From Desulfovibrio legallii (GTDB lineage: Bacteria; Desulfobacterota; Desulfovibrionia; Desulfovibrionales; Desulfovibrionaceae): DNA of 64,000 nt. The notes beneath the pieces were generated by a model. That model saw nothing but the letters and a program-made list of their open reading frames with translations, did not search any database and was not told the origin of the DNA. How positions within the stretch are numbered: position 1 is the first letter of the stretch; every line of letters begins with the position of its first letter. The stretch is from positions 124,001 through 188,000 of the forward strand of contig NZ_FNBX01000001.1 in the NCBI RefSeq assembly GCF_900102485.1, in the 5' to 3' direction. Shown here piece after piece: positions 9,010-17,066 of the stretch. The translations under genes and the position numbers were made by a program.

Positions 9010-11166
9010 GTGGCCCGTAAGGCAAAAAACATCCGGCGCACGCAGCAGACGCCCCACAAGGCCGTCCTCCCTCGGCTGCTGCCGCCCCTGGTCTTTTTGC
9101 TGGCCCTCTGCCTGCTGGTGGTCTGCTTTTACGATTCCGGCTACACCTCCCTGCCGCCCACGGCCAAGCGCTACGACACGGCCAAGGCCGACATCCAGGC
9201 CCTGCTCCAGGACAGCCGCCGCGTCAATCTGCGCGAACCCTGGGAAAAACTGGCGGCGGAATTTCAGGATATTTACAAAACTGATCCGGACTGGCCCAAC
9301 CGGCCCGCCGCCCTGTTCCGCGCGGCGGAATGCCTGGAAGACCTGGCCCGCCGCTCCTTTGCCCGCAGCGACGCCAAAAAGGCCGTAGCGGTCTACACCG
9401 CCGTGGCCGACCGCCACGCAGACAGCCGCTTGGCCGACGACGCCCTGTTCCGCGCGGCCAGGCTCAGCGCGGCCTGGCTTAAGGACGACGCGGGCGCGCT
9501 GGGGCTGCTTGCCCGGCTCAAAAGCCAATACCCGCGCGGGGATATGCTGCCCCAGGCCCTGGCCCTGGAAAAGGCCCTGCAGGCTTCCGCCGATGGCCGC
9601 ACCGCCCCTGAAGCCCGTCAGGTGGCCGCCGCGGACGGCAAACCCGCCGCCCGTGATGTGGCAGATACGGAGGATACGGCGGCCGCTGCCGCCAACCCTG
9701 CCGCGCCCGCCCCGGACAAAGCCCCCAAACCGGCGCCGACGCCCGCAGTGCAGGCTCCCGCGGCTCTGCCCGTCAAGGACGCCAGCCCCGCAGCGCCGCA
9801 GCAGCCAACGGCAGCTGCCCACCGCGACAAAAGCGCTGCCGCCCTGGCCCAGGCCACGGCGGGGCTCAAGCCCTGGCCGGCAAAGGAACTTCTGGCGCGC
9901 TATACGGCAGGCAAAGCGAGCATGGCCCGGCTCAGGGCCGACAAAACGCGCTCCTGCTGGCGGCAGCCGTGGGAAGAGCTGCGCGATGATTTTTTGCGCG
10001 TCTACCTGGGCCGCAAAACCTGGGCCGCCGCCCCCGGCGCACTGTTCCGCGCGGCACAGAGCCAGGAAGCCCTGGCCGGCTGCTCTCACCTGAACGCCGA
10101 ATACCGCCAGGCCCGCGACCTGTATCTGGCCCTGGCGGAAGAATTTCCCCGCAGTGCTTTGGCGGACGACGCCCTGCTGCACGCGGCCGCCCTGAGCTCC
10201 GGCCCTCTGAACGACCCGGCAGCGGCCCTGGCCCTGCTGGACCGCCTGGACACGGCTTATCCCAAGGGCGACATGCGCCCCCAGGCGGCGGAGCTGCGCG
10301 CCAGGCTCGCCGCGCCTTCCCTGGGCACAGCGCAAGCCGCCTCCGACGGCCCCGGCGCGGCGCAGACCGCCCCCGGCAGCGCGGGCGCAGCGGCTGCCCG
10401 CACCGCCCAGCCCCGGCACGTCAGCGATATGGCCCGGCAACTGGGGCTCACCGTGCGGCGGGTCTTCATTGACGCCGGGCACGGCGGCCGCGACCCAGGC
10501 ACAAGCCACAACGGCGTGCTGGAGCGCGTCATTACCCTGGATGTGGCCAGGACTCTGGGCCGCCTGCTGGCGGCCAACGGCCTGGACGTGGTCTACAGCC
10601 GCACGGAGGACACAACCCTGGGCCTGCGCCAGCGCACGGATCTGGCCAACGCCGCCGGGGCGGATCTGTTTGTCTCCATCCACGTCAACGCCAATAACGA
10701 CGCCAGGGTCTGCGGCTTTGAGACCTACTATCTGGATCTGGCGGCAGACCCGGAAGCCGCGCGCGTGGCCGCGCTGGAAAATGCGCACAGCGACCGCAGC
10801 CTGGGCGAAATGCAGAACGTGCTGGCCGACGTCATGCTCAACGCCAGGGTGCAGGAATCGCGGGCCCTGGCCCGCCAGGTGCAGCGCCTGGCGCTCTTCC
10901 GGCTGCAGCGGCGCGCCTTCAGCGTGCGGAACAACGGCGTCAAGTCCGCCCCCTTCCATGTGCTGCTGGGCGCGCAGATGCCCGCCGTGCTGGTGGAGCT
11001 TGGCTACTGCACCCACGCGGACGAAGCCCGCAACCTGAAAAATCCTCGATACCGCCTGGCCCTGGCCGAGGGCCTGGCCGAAGGCATCCTGGCCTACCGC
11101 GACCAACTGCTGCAGCGCCGCACGGCACAGAATTCCTTGACGCCGCAAGGGGCCGGTGCTATGTGA
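9010..11166 (+). CDS. N-acetylmuramoyl-L-alanine amidase with duplicated N-terminal helical domain
   Basis: This peptidoglycan amidase (Amidase_3, zinc type) cuts the bond between MurNAc and L-Ala. I prefer GTG 9010 (AAAGGAAG just before) to an in-frame GTG at 8941, giving 718 residues. A transmembrane helix at about 20-45 would anchor it facing the periplasm. Two similar TPR-like blocks follow at about 75-190 and 315-440, joined by Ala/Pro-rich linkers. The catalytic domain (about 480-700) shows Zn ligands H491 (DAGHGGRDPG), E505 and H558 (SIHVNA), with E663 (VELGYCT) as the catalytic acid. E. coli AmiC uses an AMIN domain instead. skp and fabZ follow. Confidence 0.93.
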   Translation: MARKAKNIRRTQQTPHKAVLPRLLPPLVFLLALCLLVVCFYDSGYTSLPPTAKRYDTAKADIQALLQDSRRVNLREPWEKLAAEFQDIYKTDPDWPNRPAALFRAAECLEDLARRSFARSDAKKAVAVYTAVADRHADSRLADDALFRAARLSAAWLKDDAGALGLLARLKSQYPRGDMLPQALALEKALQASADGRTAPEARQVAAADGKPAARDVADTEDTAAAAANPAAPAPDKAPKPAPTPAVQAPAALPVKDASPAAPQQPTAAAHRDKSAAALAQATAGLKPWPAKELLARYTAGKASMARLRADKTRSCWRQPWEELRDDFLRVYLGRKTWAAAPGALFRAAQSQEALAGCSHLNAEYRQARDLYLALAEEFPRSALADDALLHAAALSSGPLNDPAAALALLDRLDTAYPKGDMRPQAAELRARLAAPSLGTAQAASDGPGAAQTAPGSAGAAAARTAQPRHVSDMARQLGLTVRRVFIDAGHGGRDPGTSHNGVLERVITLDVARTLGRLLAANGLDVVYSRTEDTTLGLRQRTDLANAAGADLFVSIHVNANNDARVCGFETYYLDLAADPEAARVAALENAHSDRSLGEMQNVLADVMLNARVQESRALARQVQRLALFRLQRRAFSVRNNGVKSAPFHVLLGAQMPAVLVELGYCTHADEARNLKNPRYRLALAEGLAEGILAYRDQLLQRRTAQNSLTPQGAGAM

Positions 11167-11288
11167 GGCAGGTCTTTCCGCCGTGCGCCCCTCGCGCGGG
11201 GAAGCGGTCCGATTTTTCTTTGCCGCCAAGGCACACGTGCAACTATACCGGGCTCCATAAAAATCAGTATCGGGGGAAGGAGAAATTC

Positions 11289-11834
11289 ATGCGCAAGGTG
11301 TTCTCACTGGCTGTTATGGCCTGCCTGTTCCTGATGGGAACGGCCCATGCGGCTGACAGCTCAGCTGTGCCCGCGGTGAAAATCGGCGTCGTCGACATGC
11401 AGACCGTAGCCACGCAAAGCGAGCCTGCCCAGGCGGCCAAAAAGCAAATGGAAAACAAATTCGGCAAGGAGCGCGCCACGCTGGAAAAACAGGGCGAAGC
11501 GCTCAAAAAGAAGGCCGAAGCGCTCAAAAATCCCAAAGCCAGTGAAGAAAAAAAGCTGGACTTTATCCGCGCCAAGCAGGATCTGGACCAGAAGACCCGC
11601 AACTTTCTGCGCAAAGTGGAGCAGGAAGAAGTTAAACTGCGCCAGGACATGGTTACCCTGGTCTTCAGCGCCACCTATGAAGTGGCCCGCGCCAAGGGCT
11701 TCACGTTTGTTGTGGATGTGACCGCCGGCGGCGTGCTCTATGCAGACCAGTCCATGGACCTGACCCAGGACGTGCTGGCGGAAGTGAACAAACTGTACAA
11801 AGAAAAAACCGACGGCAAGGACGGCAAAAAGTAG
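11289..11834 (+). CDS. OmpH/Skp family periplasmic chaperone
   Basis: The 181-residue protein has a signal peptide (MRKVFSLAVMACLFLMGTAHAA, cut after AHA) and a long charged coiled-coil rich in Lys, Glu and Gln (about 55-130), as in Skp. The family holds unfolded outer-membrane proteins in the periplasm. ATG 11289 follows AAGGAG at good spacing, so the upstream in-frame extension is not used. It sits next to fabZ, as Skp does in the bamA-skp-lpxD-fabZ cluster of many Gram-negatives, although bamA and lpxD are not here. A terminator follows. Confidence 0.9.
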   Translation: MRKVFSLAVMACLFLMGTAHAADSSAVPAVKIGVVDMQTVATQSEPAQAAKKQMENKFGKERATLEKQGEALKKKAEALKNPKASEEKKLDFIRAKQDLDQKTRNFLRKVEQEEVKLRQDMVTLVFSATYEVARAKGFTFVVDVTAGGVLYADQSMDLTQDVLAEVNKLYKEKTDGKDGKK

Positions 11835-11856
11835 CCCTGCCGGTTTCGCGCTTTCG

Positions 11857-11890
11857 GCCTCTCGACCCCAACGGGCCGGGAGGCTTTTTT
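11857..11890 (+). terminator. Terminator after the skp-like gene
   Basis: A 12-bp stem with one mismatch and one G-T pair (11857-11868 with 11873-11884) is followed by six T. It separates the skp-like gene from fabZ. Confidence 0.75.
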
Positions 11891-11972
11891 GTACCCGCAA
11901 TGCGGCGGCCCCGCGTGCGGGCCGCGGAAACGCCGTAGCGTCCCACACCAATCCTCAAGCAAGGAGGCTCCC

Positions 11973-12428
11973 ATGCCGGATCAGATCCCCCAGCAGATGG
12001 ACATTCAGCGCATTCTGCAACTGCTGCCCCACCGCTACCCCTTCCTGCTGGTGGACAGAGTGGTGGAGTGCGTCCCCGGATCGCACATCCGGGCCTATAA
12101 GAACGTCAGCATCAACGAGCCGTTTTTTCAGGGGCACTTTCCCGGCGCGCCCATTATGCCCGGCGTGCTCATTCTGGAAGCTCTGGCGCAGACCGGGGGG
12201 CTGCTGGCCGCCGCCGGGCTGGACGGCTTGGAAAACAAGCTCTTCCTCTTCACCGGGCTGGACGGCGTTAAGTTCCGCCGCCAGGTGCTGCCCGGTGACC
12301 GCCTGGACCTGGAGTGCGCCAACCTGCGCATGAAGCTCAACCTCTGCAAGATGGACGCGCGCGCGCTGGTGGACGGCAAATTGGCCGCCGAGGCCAAAAT
12401 TACTGCCGCGCTGGGCGATCGACCGTAA
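11973..12428 (+). CDS. fabZ: 3-hydroxyacyl-[acyl-carrier-protein] dehydratase FabZ
   Basis: This enzyme removes water from 3-hydroxyacyl-ACP in fatty-acid elongation in the cytoplasm. The 151-residue hot-dog protein has the usual N-terminus ([17 protein letters not shown]), catalytic H55 in QGHFPG and E69 in [11 protein letters not shown] strong AAGGAGG box precedes ATG 11973; the in-frame codons before it belong to the terminator region. Because it lies after the terminator it may have its own promoter, though none is clear. Confidence 0.97.
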   Translation: MPDQIPQQMDIQRILQLLPHRYPFLLVDRVVECVPGSHIRAYKNVSINEPFFQGHFPGAPIMPGVLILEALAQTGGLLAAAGLDGLENKLFLFTGLDGVKFRRQVLPGDRLDLECANLRMKLNLCKMDARALVDGKLAAEAKITAALGDRP

Positions 12429-12549
12429 GCCGCCCTGCCTTTCCCCCCGGCCGCCGAGGACGCGGCAGCGCGCCGTGCACCATGCGGCCTCCCCTGGGAC
12501 GGTCAAACCGCTGCGCCCTTTGCGCGCACGCTTCCAGCTGCCACAAGGT

Positions 12550-12697
12550 AGGGCATTGCAACTTTGAAATGCCCTGGCGGCTGCGTGAGCAGACGCCCGC
12601 TGTGGAGGCATAGGCGCAATTTGTTTGCGCTGTTACGCGCCGAAACGCGCGTGCCTTAAACTTTGAGAACGCATATTCTCAAAGTTAATCTGCCCTA
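12550..12697 (+). repeat. Dispersed multi-hairpin repeat, copy B
   Basis: A 148-base copy lies about 120 bases after fabZ. Hairpins in order are AGGGCATT/AATGCCCT (12550-12575), GGCG-CTGC-gtga-GCAG-CGCC, GCGCAA/TTGCGC, and an 11-bp perfect stem AACTTTGAGAA/TTCTCAAAGTT (12659-12686). It closes with ATCTGCCCTA, so the two ends start AGGGCA on opposite strands. This is the best-preserved copy together with copy F. Confidence 0.87.
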
Positions 12698-12770
12698 CAG
12701 TAAGCTGCCCAGCCTGGGTACGCCCGGCGCGTCGCCTGAGGAGAATACCGTTTTTTGAAGGATGGGGGGC

Positions 12771-12821
12771 GTGGGGGAAGGGAGCTTTTGTTCACAAAAG
12801 TTCCCTTCCCCCACAAAAAAA
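12771..12821. terminator. 20-bp dyad with flanking A/T runs (repeat family 2, intact copy)
   Basis: GTGGGGGAAGGGAGCTTTTG (12771-12790) pairs with 12795-12814 over 20 bp with one G-T, around a TTCA loop. An A-run (12815-12821) gives a U-run on the minus strand, so it can end the frameshifted minus gene at 12851. TTTTTT lies upstream at 12751-12756. A related, interrupted dyad lies at 52739-52854. Confidence 0.75.
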
Positions 12822-12850
12822 CGAACACACCTCCGCCCCAATTTCTCTTC

Positions 12851-13566
12851 CTATTCCTGCACGGCACGGCTTTCCACGGCCAGACGCTGGATCAGGGCTT
12901 CCATATTGTCAATGCCGGTGAGGCGCAGGCCCGCATCCCCTTGGGTGACGCGGCCCAGCACGGGGTAGGACTGACCGTTGCCGCCATCGCGCAGCACAAA
13001 AGGCACCAGCCAGCCCTGGCCGTCACGGCGGGCCTGGCCCACCTCGCGGATTTCCTTGCGCCCTGTGGAGGCGTCGGCAAAGAGCGGGGCCAGCAACCCC
13101 TGCGCTGCCGCGCCCGTGAGGGCGCGCCCGGCAAACGCGCCGGAGGCTATGCCGTTGTGGATGAACGCGCGCGACTCGCTGAGCAGCAGGGCGCGCACAT
13201 TGCCGCCCATGCCGTCCTTGGTGGCCGCCTGCGAGAAAAGCAGGGCCAGCATGGGGGGAAGATCCTGGGAATCCTTCGGATCGCGCGCCCGGCGCACAAA
13301 AATGTCCAGGGCCTGCCGTCCACATCCACCAGGCGGTCAAAGGCGGCCGTATCAGCCGCATCAACGGCTTTGCCCGCCTCCAGCACGCACTGGCGGGCAT
13401 CCGCCGCCAGGGCCATCCCGTCCTGGCAAACCACGACCAGAACAAACAGCGCAAAGCAGAGTGCGGCCAGACCGCGGCGCAGCTGGCCGGGCGCAGCAGC
13501 ACGCGGCGCGGCAACACGACGGGCAACAGGTTTTGCGCTTGTTACGGCAAGGGGGCAGGGGCGCAT
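12851..13566 (-). pseudogene. Conserved-looking hypothetical protein with a one-base frameshift
   Basis: A gene starts at ATG 13566 with a GGAGGAAC box and shows an N-terminal hydrophobic segment (LAALCFALFVLVVVC), so the product is membrane-anchored or exported. The frame runs to FDRLVDVDG and then loses sense. The sense continues one base out of phase as ALDIFVRRARDPKDSQD and ends at TAG 12851. Restoring one C at about 13311-13320 would give VDGQALDIF and a 238-residue product. The full length of 716 bases is one short of a multiple of three, as expected. The start overlaps the cobU end. The function is unknown. A sequencing error is the main alternative. Confidence 0.7.
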
Positions 13567-14150
13567 AGTTCCTCCGGCACGCGGCCTTTGAGGGCCAGGG
13601 GCAGGCCGCAGTGCACCAGCAGCACCGTACCGCAGGCGGCGGCCAGACGTTGGTTGGCCAGGCCCAGCAAATCGCAGAACCTCCGGCCCACGGACGAAAG
13701 GGGGGTGAGGCCCAGGCCGACTTCCGCGCTCACCACGGCCAGAGGGCATGGGGGCGCGGCGACCACGGCGGCCAGGGCATCCACCTTAGCCAGAATGGCG
13801 GTTTCGTCCAGATCCTGGGCCATGAGGTTGGCAAGCCACAGGCTCACGCAGTCCAGCAACGCCGCCTGGGGCCGCTCCCCATCCGGACCTCCGCTGCCGG
13901 CCCGGCCTGCGGGGCCCTGGGGAAACTGCGCGCGCAACGCGCCCACGGGGTCCAGGCATGCCTCCAGGCAGCGCCAGCCGGGGCCGCGCTGGGCCTGGTG
14001 CCGCGCCACCCGCGCGGCCATTTCCGCATCCTCCGCCCGGCAGGTGGCCAGGTACAAGCGGCGGCGCGCCCGGCCCTCGACCCAGCGCTGGGCCAGCCCG
14101 CTTTTGCCGCTGCGCACGCCGCCCACAAAGAACAGGGCCTGGGGCCTCAA
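13542..14150 (-). CDS. cobU: Adenosylcobinamide kinase / adenosylcobinamide-phosphate guanylyltransferase
   Basis: This bifunctional enzyme of cobalamin nucleotide-loop assembly phosphorylates adenosylcobinamide and adds GMP. The likely start is TTG 14150: AGGAGG (14165-14160) lies nine bases before it, and the TTG overlaps the upstream stop as TTGA. That gives 202 residues. The P-loop is FVGGVRSGKS at 8-17. RVARHQAQRGPGW supplies the His expected to carry GMP, and LLDCVSLWLANLM the Walker B strand. No other cobalamin genes are visible here, so a salvage role is possible but unproven. Confidence 0.92.
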   Translation of the reverse strand: MRPQALFFVGGVRSGKSGLAQRWVEGRARRRLYLATCRAEDAEMAARVARHQAQRGPGWRCLEACLDPVGALRAQFPQGPAGRAGSGGPDGERPQAALLDCVSLWLANLMAQDLDETAILAKVDALAAVVAAPPCPLAVVSAEVGLGLTPLSSVGRRFCDLLGLANQRLAAACGTVLLVHCGLPLALKGRVPEELCAPAPLP

Positions 14151-15418
14151 CGCCCCAGCCCTCCTGCGGGCGCGCGGGGCGCAAGATCCTGCGGACCGGC
14201 CGCCGGGGCCAGCACGCTGGCTCCGGGCGCAGGCCCGGCGGTGGGCCGCGGCGCTGCCGTGCCCGTCTGAGCGCAACGGCGGGCCAGATCCCGCAGAATG
14301 CCCGCGGAACTCTGCACCGCGGCCCTTGCCTGGGCGTTCTCGCGCAGGCGGCGATCCACCCACTGAGCCACAAACAGCAGCGTATCGTCGTCCAGGGCCT
14401 GTCCGCCGCCCTGACGCACGGCCCCCACCAGGGAGCGCTGCACGGCGGCGCGTTCTTCTAAGGCGCGGCGGTAACGGGCGCTCAGGCCGTCCGCCCGCAG
14501 CTGCGCCGTGGCGATTTCGGTTTCGCCGGCCTTGTTTTCCCGCAGTTCGTCCAGGGCAAATACGGCTTCGGCCATCTGGCTGTTGATGTCCACCACGGCC
14601 TGAGCGGCCTGCTCCAGCTGATGCAGCCGCTTGTCCAGATCGGACTGGGCGGCTGCGGCCTCCAGCGCGCCGGCCAGGAGCACGGCGCGCCCGGCCACGG
14701 CCATATGCAGCTGGCGCGTCTGCTCCGGCGTGAAGTTGCGGGCCAGGGCCTCCCGATTCAGATCTTCCAGGAAACGATCCACATACAGGGCGTACAGGCC
14801 CTGCAGCATGGTGGGGTGGAAGGCGTAACGCAGCAAGGCCGCCCTTCCGCCACCGGGCCCGCCGGCAATGCCGGGCAACCGCGTGCCGTAGCGCTGGTTC
14901 AGCCCCTGCACGCTCACCTGCAGGACGCCGCCGTGGGGGCCGGGCTTGAAGCGCCCTGCCAGGTAAGCGGCCAGATCCTGCACAAATTCCGGCCGCACCC
15001 GGCTGTCTTCCGTCACCTTTGGGGGAACGGCCTCAGCCGTCTGCACGGCAGGCCCCGAAGCGCCGTCCTGTACGCCGGTCTGTCCCACAGATCCTTGCAC
15101 GGTCTGCCCCGCCAACGTGCCGGGGGCCGTTACCGGGCTCAACACAGAAGGGGGCGGAGGCGGCGGGGCGTCCCGCAGCACGTTGCCCACCCCGGCCAGG
15201 GGGGTGCCGCTGGTGGCGTTGTCAATAACGGACGCGGCCTCCTCCCGCCAATGGTCGCGGGTGGCTTTGTCGCGGGTGAGCCAAAAGGCCGTACCGCCCA
15301 CGGCCAGCGCGGCCAGCACGGCCAGAGTCACGGCCTTGCGCGCGCCGGCCCCGGCGGGCCTGGGCTTGGGCAGGTTGGTGATGTCCGCCGCCGGCGGCGC
15401 CTTTTTTTCCAGTTTCAT
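14147..15418 (-). CDS. Membrane-anchored hypothetical protein, 423 residues
   Basis: ATG 15418 follows a GGAGGC box. The product has a short Lys/Pro-rich cytoplasmic start (MKLEKKAPPAADITNLPKP), one transmembrane helix at about 28-46 (VTLAVLAALAVGGTAFWL), a Pro-rich linker (DAPPPPPPSVLSP), and a large Ala/Gln/Arg-rich domain that should lie in the periplasm. I recognise no family. Its stop overlaps the cobU start, giving an operon of this gene, cobU and the frameshifted gene. All three share the codon style of their neighbours. Confidence 0.8.
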   Translation of the reverse strand: MKLEKKAPPAADITNLPKPRPAGAGARKAVTLAVLAALAVGGTAFWLTRDKATRDHWREEAASVIDNATSGTPLAGVGNVLRDAPPPPPPSVLSPVTAPGTLAGQTVQGSVGQTGVQDGASGPAVQTAEAVPPKVTEDSRVRPEFVQDLAAYLAGRFKPGPHGGVLQVSVQGLNQRYGTRLPGIAGGPGGGRAALLRYAFHPTMLQGLYALYVDRFLEDLNREALARNFTPEQTRQLHMAVAGRAVLLAGALEAAAAQSDLDKRLHQLEQAAQAVVDINSQMAEAVFALDELRENKAGETEIATAQLRADGLSARYRRALEERAAVQRSLVGAVRQGGGQALDDDTLLFVAQWVDRRLRENAQARAAVQSSAGILRDLARRCAQTGTAAPRPTAGPAPGASVLAPAAGPQDLAPRAPAGGLGR

Positions 15419-15631
15419 GCGGTGCCTCCGTGAGTCTTGCCGCGCCGGGCAAGCGCGGCGGGGCCGGGCCGTTTCCCTGCCCGGGCACGGGCAGTCTAAC
15501 ATTGCCCCGGCCCGGCTGTGAAGACTTTTTCACGACACTTTCTGGATTTCCTGTTGGTACGGGCGGTTGCGTCGGTTCTACCCGCGCCTCCGGCGGGCCG
15601 CACGGGCGCGGGACGGGAAACGGAACGCGCG

Positions 15632-15660
15632 TTGCGCCCCAGTGGCGGAGGGCGTATAGT
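15632..15660 (+). promoter_or_regulatory. Candidate sigma-70 promoter for thiD-fliJ-motE-truA
   Basis: TTGCGC (15632-15637) and TATAGT (15655-15660, five of six) are 17 bases apart, 62 bases before the thiD ATG. The rest of the 304-base divergent gap shows no gene and no TPP riboswitch core. Confidence 0.5.
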
Positions 15661-15722
15661 CTCTGGGCCGAAAGCCCGGCACCCCTGTAACCAGCAAGCC
15701 TCTTTACCCAGGGAGCGTTCCT

Positions 15723-16526
15723 ATGCTTACCCCGCCCAACATCCTGACCATCGCGGGCTCCGATTCCGGCGGCGGCGCCGGCATCCAGGCGGATCTGAAA
15801 ACCATCATGGCCCTCGGCGGCTACGGCATGAGCGTCATCACCGCGCTCACGGCCCAGAACGGCTGCGGCGTCGCGGGCATCCACGCCCCGGATCCGGAAT
15901 TTGCGGTTCTGCAGCTCAAGACCGTGCTGGAGGGTTTTCCCGTAGCCGCGGCCAAGACGGGCATGCTCTTTTCCGCGCCCATCATCCGCGCCCTGGGACT
16001 GGCGCTGCGCAACCGCGCCTTCCCCCTGGTGGTGGACCCGGTCAGCGTAAGCCAGAGCGGCAGCCGCCTCTTGCAGGAAGACGCCGTAACCGCCCTGGTG
16101 GAAGAAATGCTCCCCGGCTGCGATCTGCTCACCCCCAACCGGCCCGAAGCCGAAATGCTCACGGGGCTGCGCATCAAAAATCTGGACGACGCCGCCAAAG
16201 CCGGAGAAAAACTCCTGACCATGGGGCCCAAGGCCGTGCTCATCAAGGGCGGCCATATGGAAAGCAGCGTGATGGTCACAGATTGCCTCTGCCTGCCCGG
16301 CGAGCCCCCCAAACGTCTGCCCCAGGCCAAGGTGGAGACCGCCAACAACCACGGCACGGGCTGCACGCTCTCTGCCGCCATCGCCACGGGCCTGGGCAAG
16401 GGCCTGCCCCTGCAGGCGGCCGTGGCCCGCGCGCAGGAATTTCTCAACCTCGCCCTGCGCAAAAGTTACGCCCCTGGCAAAGGCTGCGGACCGGTCAACC
16501 ACGCGGCGGGGCTGCGCCCGGCATAG
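15723..16526 (+). CDS. thiD: Bifunctional hydroxymethylpyrimidine kinase / phosphomethylpyrimidine kinase
   Basis: This enzyme adds two phosphates to hydroxymethylpyrimidine in thiamine synthesis. The 267-residue ribokinase-fold protein has [21 protein letters not shown] near the N-terminus, KTGMLFS, and [24 protein letters not shown] follows, and the anion hole with the catalytic Asp region appears as [20 protein letters not shown] precedes the ATG. It heads a run of plus-strand genes whose other members are flagellar (fliJ, motE) and tRNA-modifying (truA), with no thiamine partner gene nearby. Confidence 0.95.
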   Translation: MLTPPNILTIAGSDSGGGAGIQADLKTIMALGGYGMSVITALTAQNGCGVAGIHAPDPEFAVLQLKTVLEGFPVAAAKTGMLFSAPIIRALGLALRNRAFPLVVDPVSVSQSGSRLLQEDAVTALVEEMLPGCDLLTPNRPEAEMLTGLRIKNLDDAAKAGEKLLTMGPKAVLIKGGHMESSVMVTDCLCLPGEPPKRLPQAKVETANNHGTGCTLSAAIATGLGKGLPLQAAVARAQEFLNLALRKSYAPGKGCGPVNHAAGLRPA

Positions 16527-16628
16527 TTGCCTTACCAAAACGCGGCCGCGCCGCATACGGTTTTGGCCCGCTGTTTGCAGCTCCGCCAGCGGCAGCATTC
16601 CGGGCGTCAAAATCAAGGCGGTGCGCGC

Positions 16629-17066
16629 GTGCCTTTTCGTTTCAGCATGCAAAAAGTGCTCGAATACCGTGAGCAACTGGAAGAAGAGGCCCGCGTGCAG
16701 CTGGCCCAGCAGGAGCTTCGCCTGCGCCGGATCCGGGAAGAGCAGGCGCGCTGCGACGCCGCCCTCAGGGCCGCCGAGGCCCGCCTCTGCGACCCGGCCT
16801 GCATGGACACGGCGGAACGCTGGCTGCAGGAGCAGTACGCCAAGGGTCTGCGCGCCGACGCGGCCAACCTGGACCGCCAGGCGCGCATGCAGGAAACGCT
16901 GACGGACGAGGCCCGTCGCCTGCTGGCCGCCCGCGCTGTGGACAAAAAGCTGCTGGAAAAACTCCGCCAACGGCAGCAACGGCAGTACGCCCGTGAGGAA
17001 TACCTGAAGGAGCAGCGCGTCAATGACGAAACAGCCACCCTACGCTACAAAGCGCCCACTCTCTAG
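16629..17066 (+). CDS. fliJ: Flagellar export protein FliJ
   Basis: FliJ is a coiled-coil stalk protein of the flagellar type III export ATPase complex (with FliH and FliI). The probable start is GTG 16629, preceded by AAGGCGG, giving PFRFSMQKVLEYREQLEEEA-type FliJ openings and 145 residues (family about 147). The sequence is nearly all helical and rich in Arg, Glu, Gln and Leu. Its 3' end overlaps motE by 44 bases, which suggests tight coupling. No fliH or fliI is in the window. The similarity is in pattern more than fixed residues, so support comes partly from the neighbouring motE. Confidence 0.85.
   Translation: MPFRFSMQKVLEYREQLEEEARVQLAQQELRLRRIREEQARCDAALRAAEARLCDPACMDTAERWLQEQYAKGLRADAANLDRQARMQETLTDEARRLLAARAVDKKLLEKLRQRQQRQYAREEYLKEQRVNDETATLRYKAPTL

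Noticed and set aside
15419..15722. Possible TPP riboswitch upstream of thiD
   Set aside because: The conserved CTGAGA and ACCTGAT-type cores are absent. Only a sigma-70-like promoter is seen.
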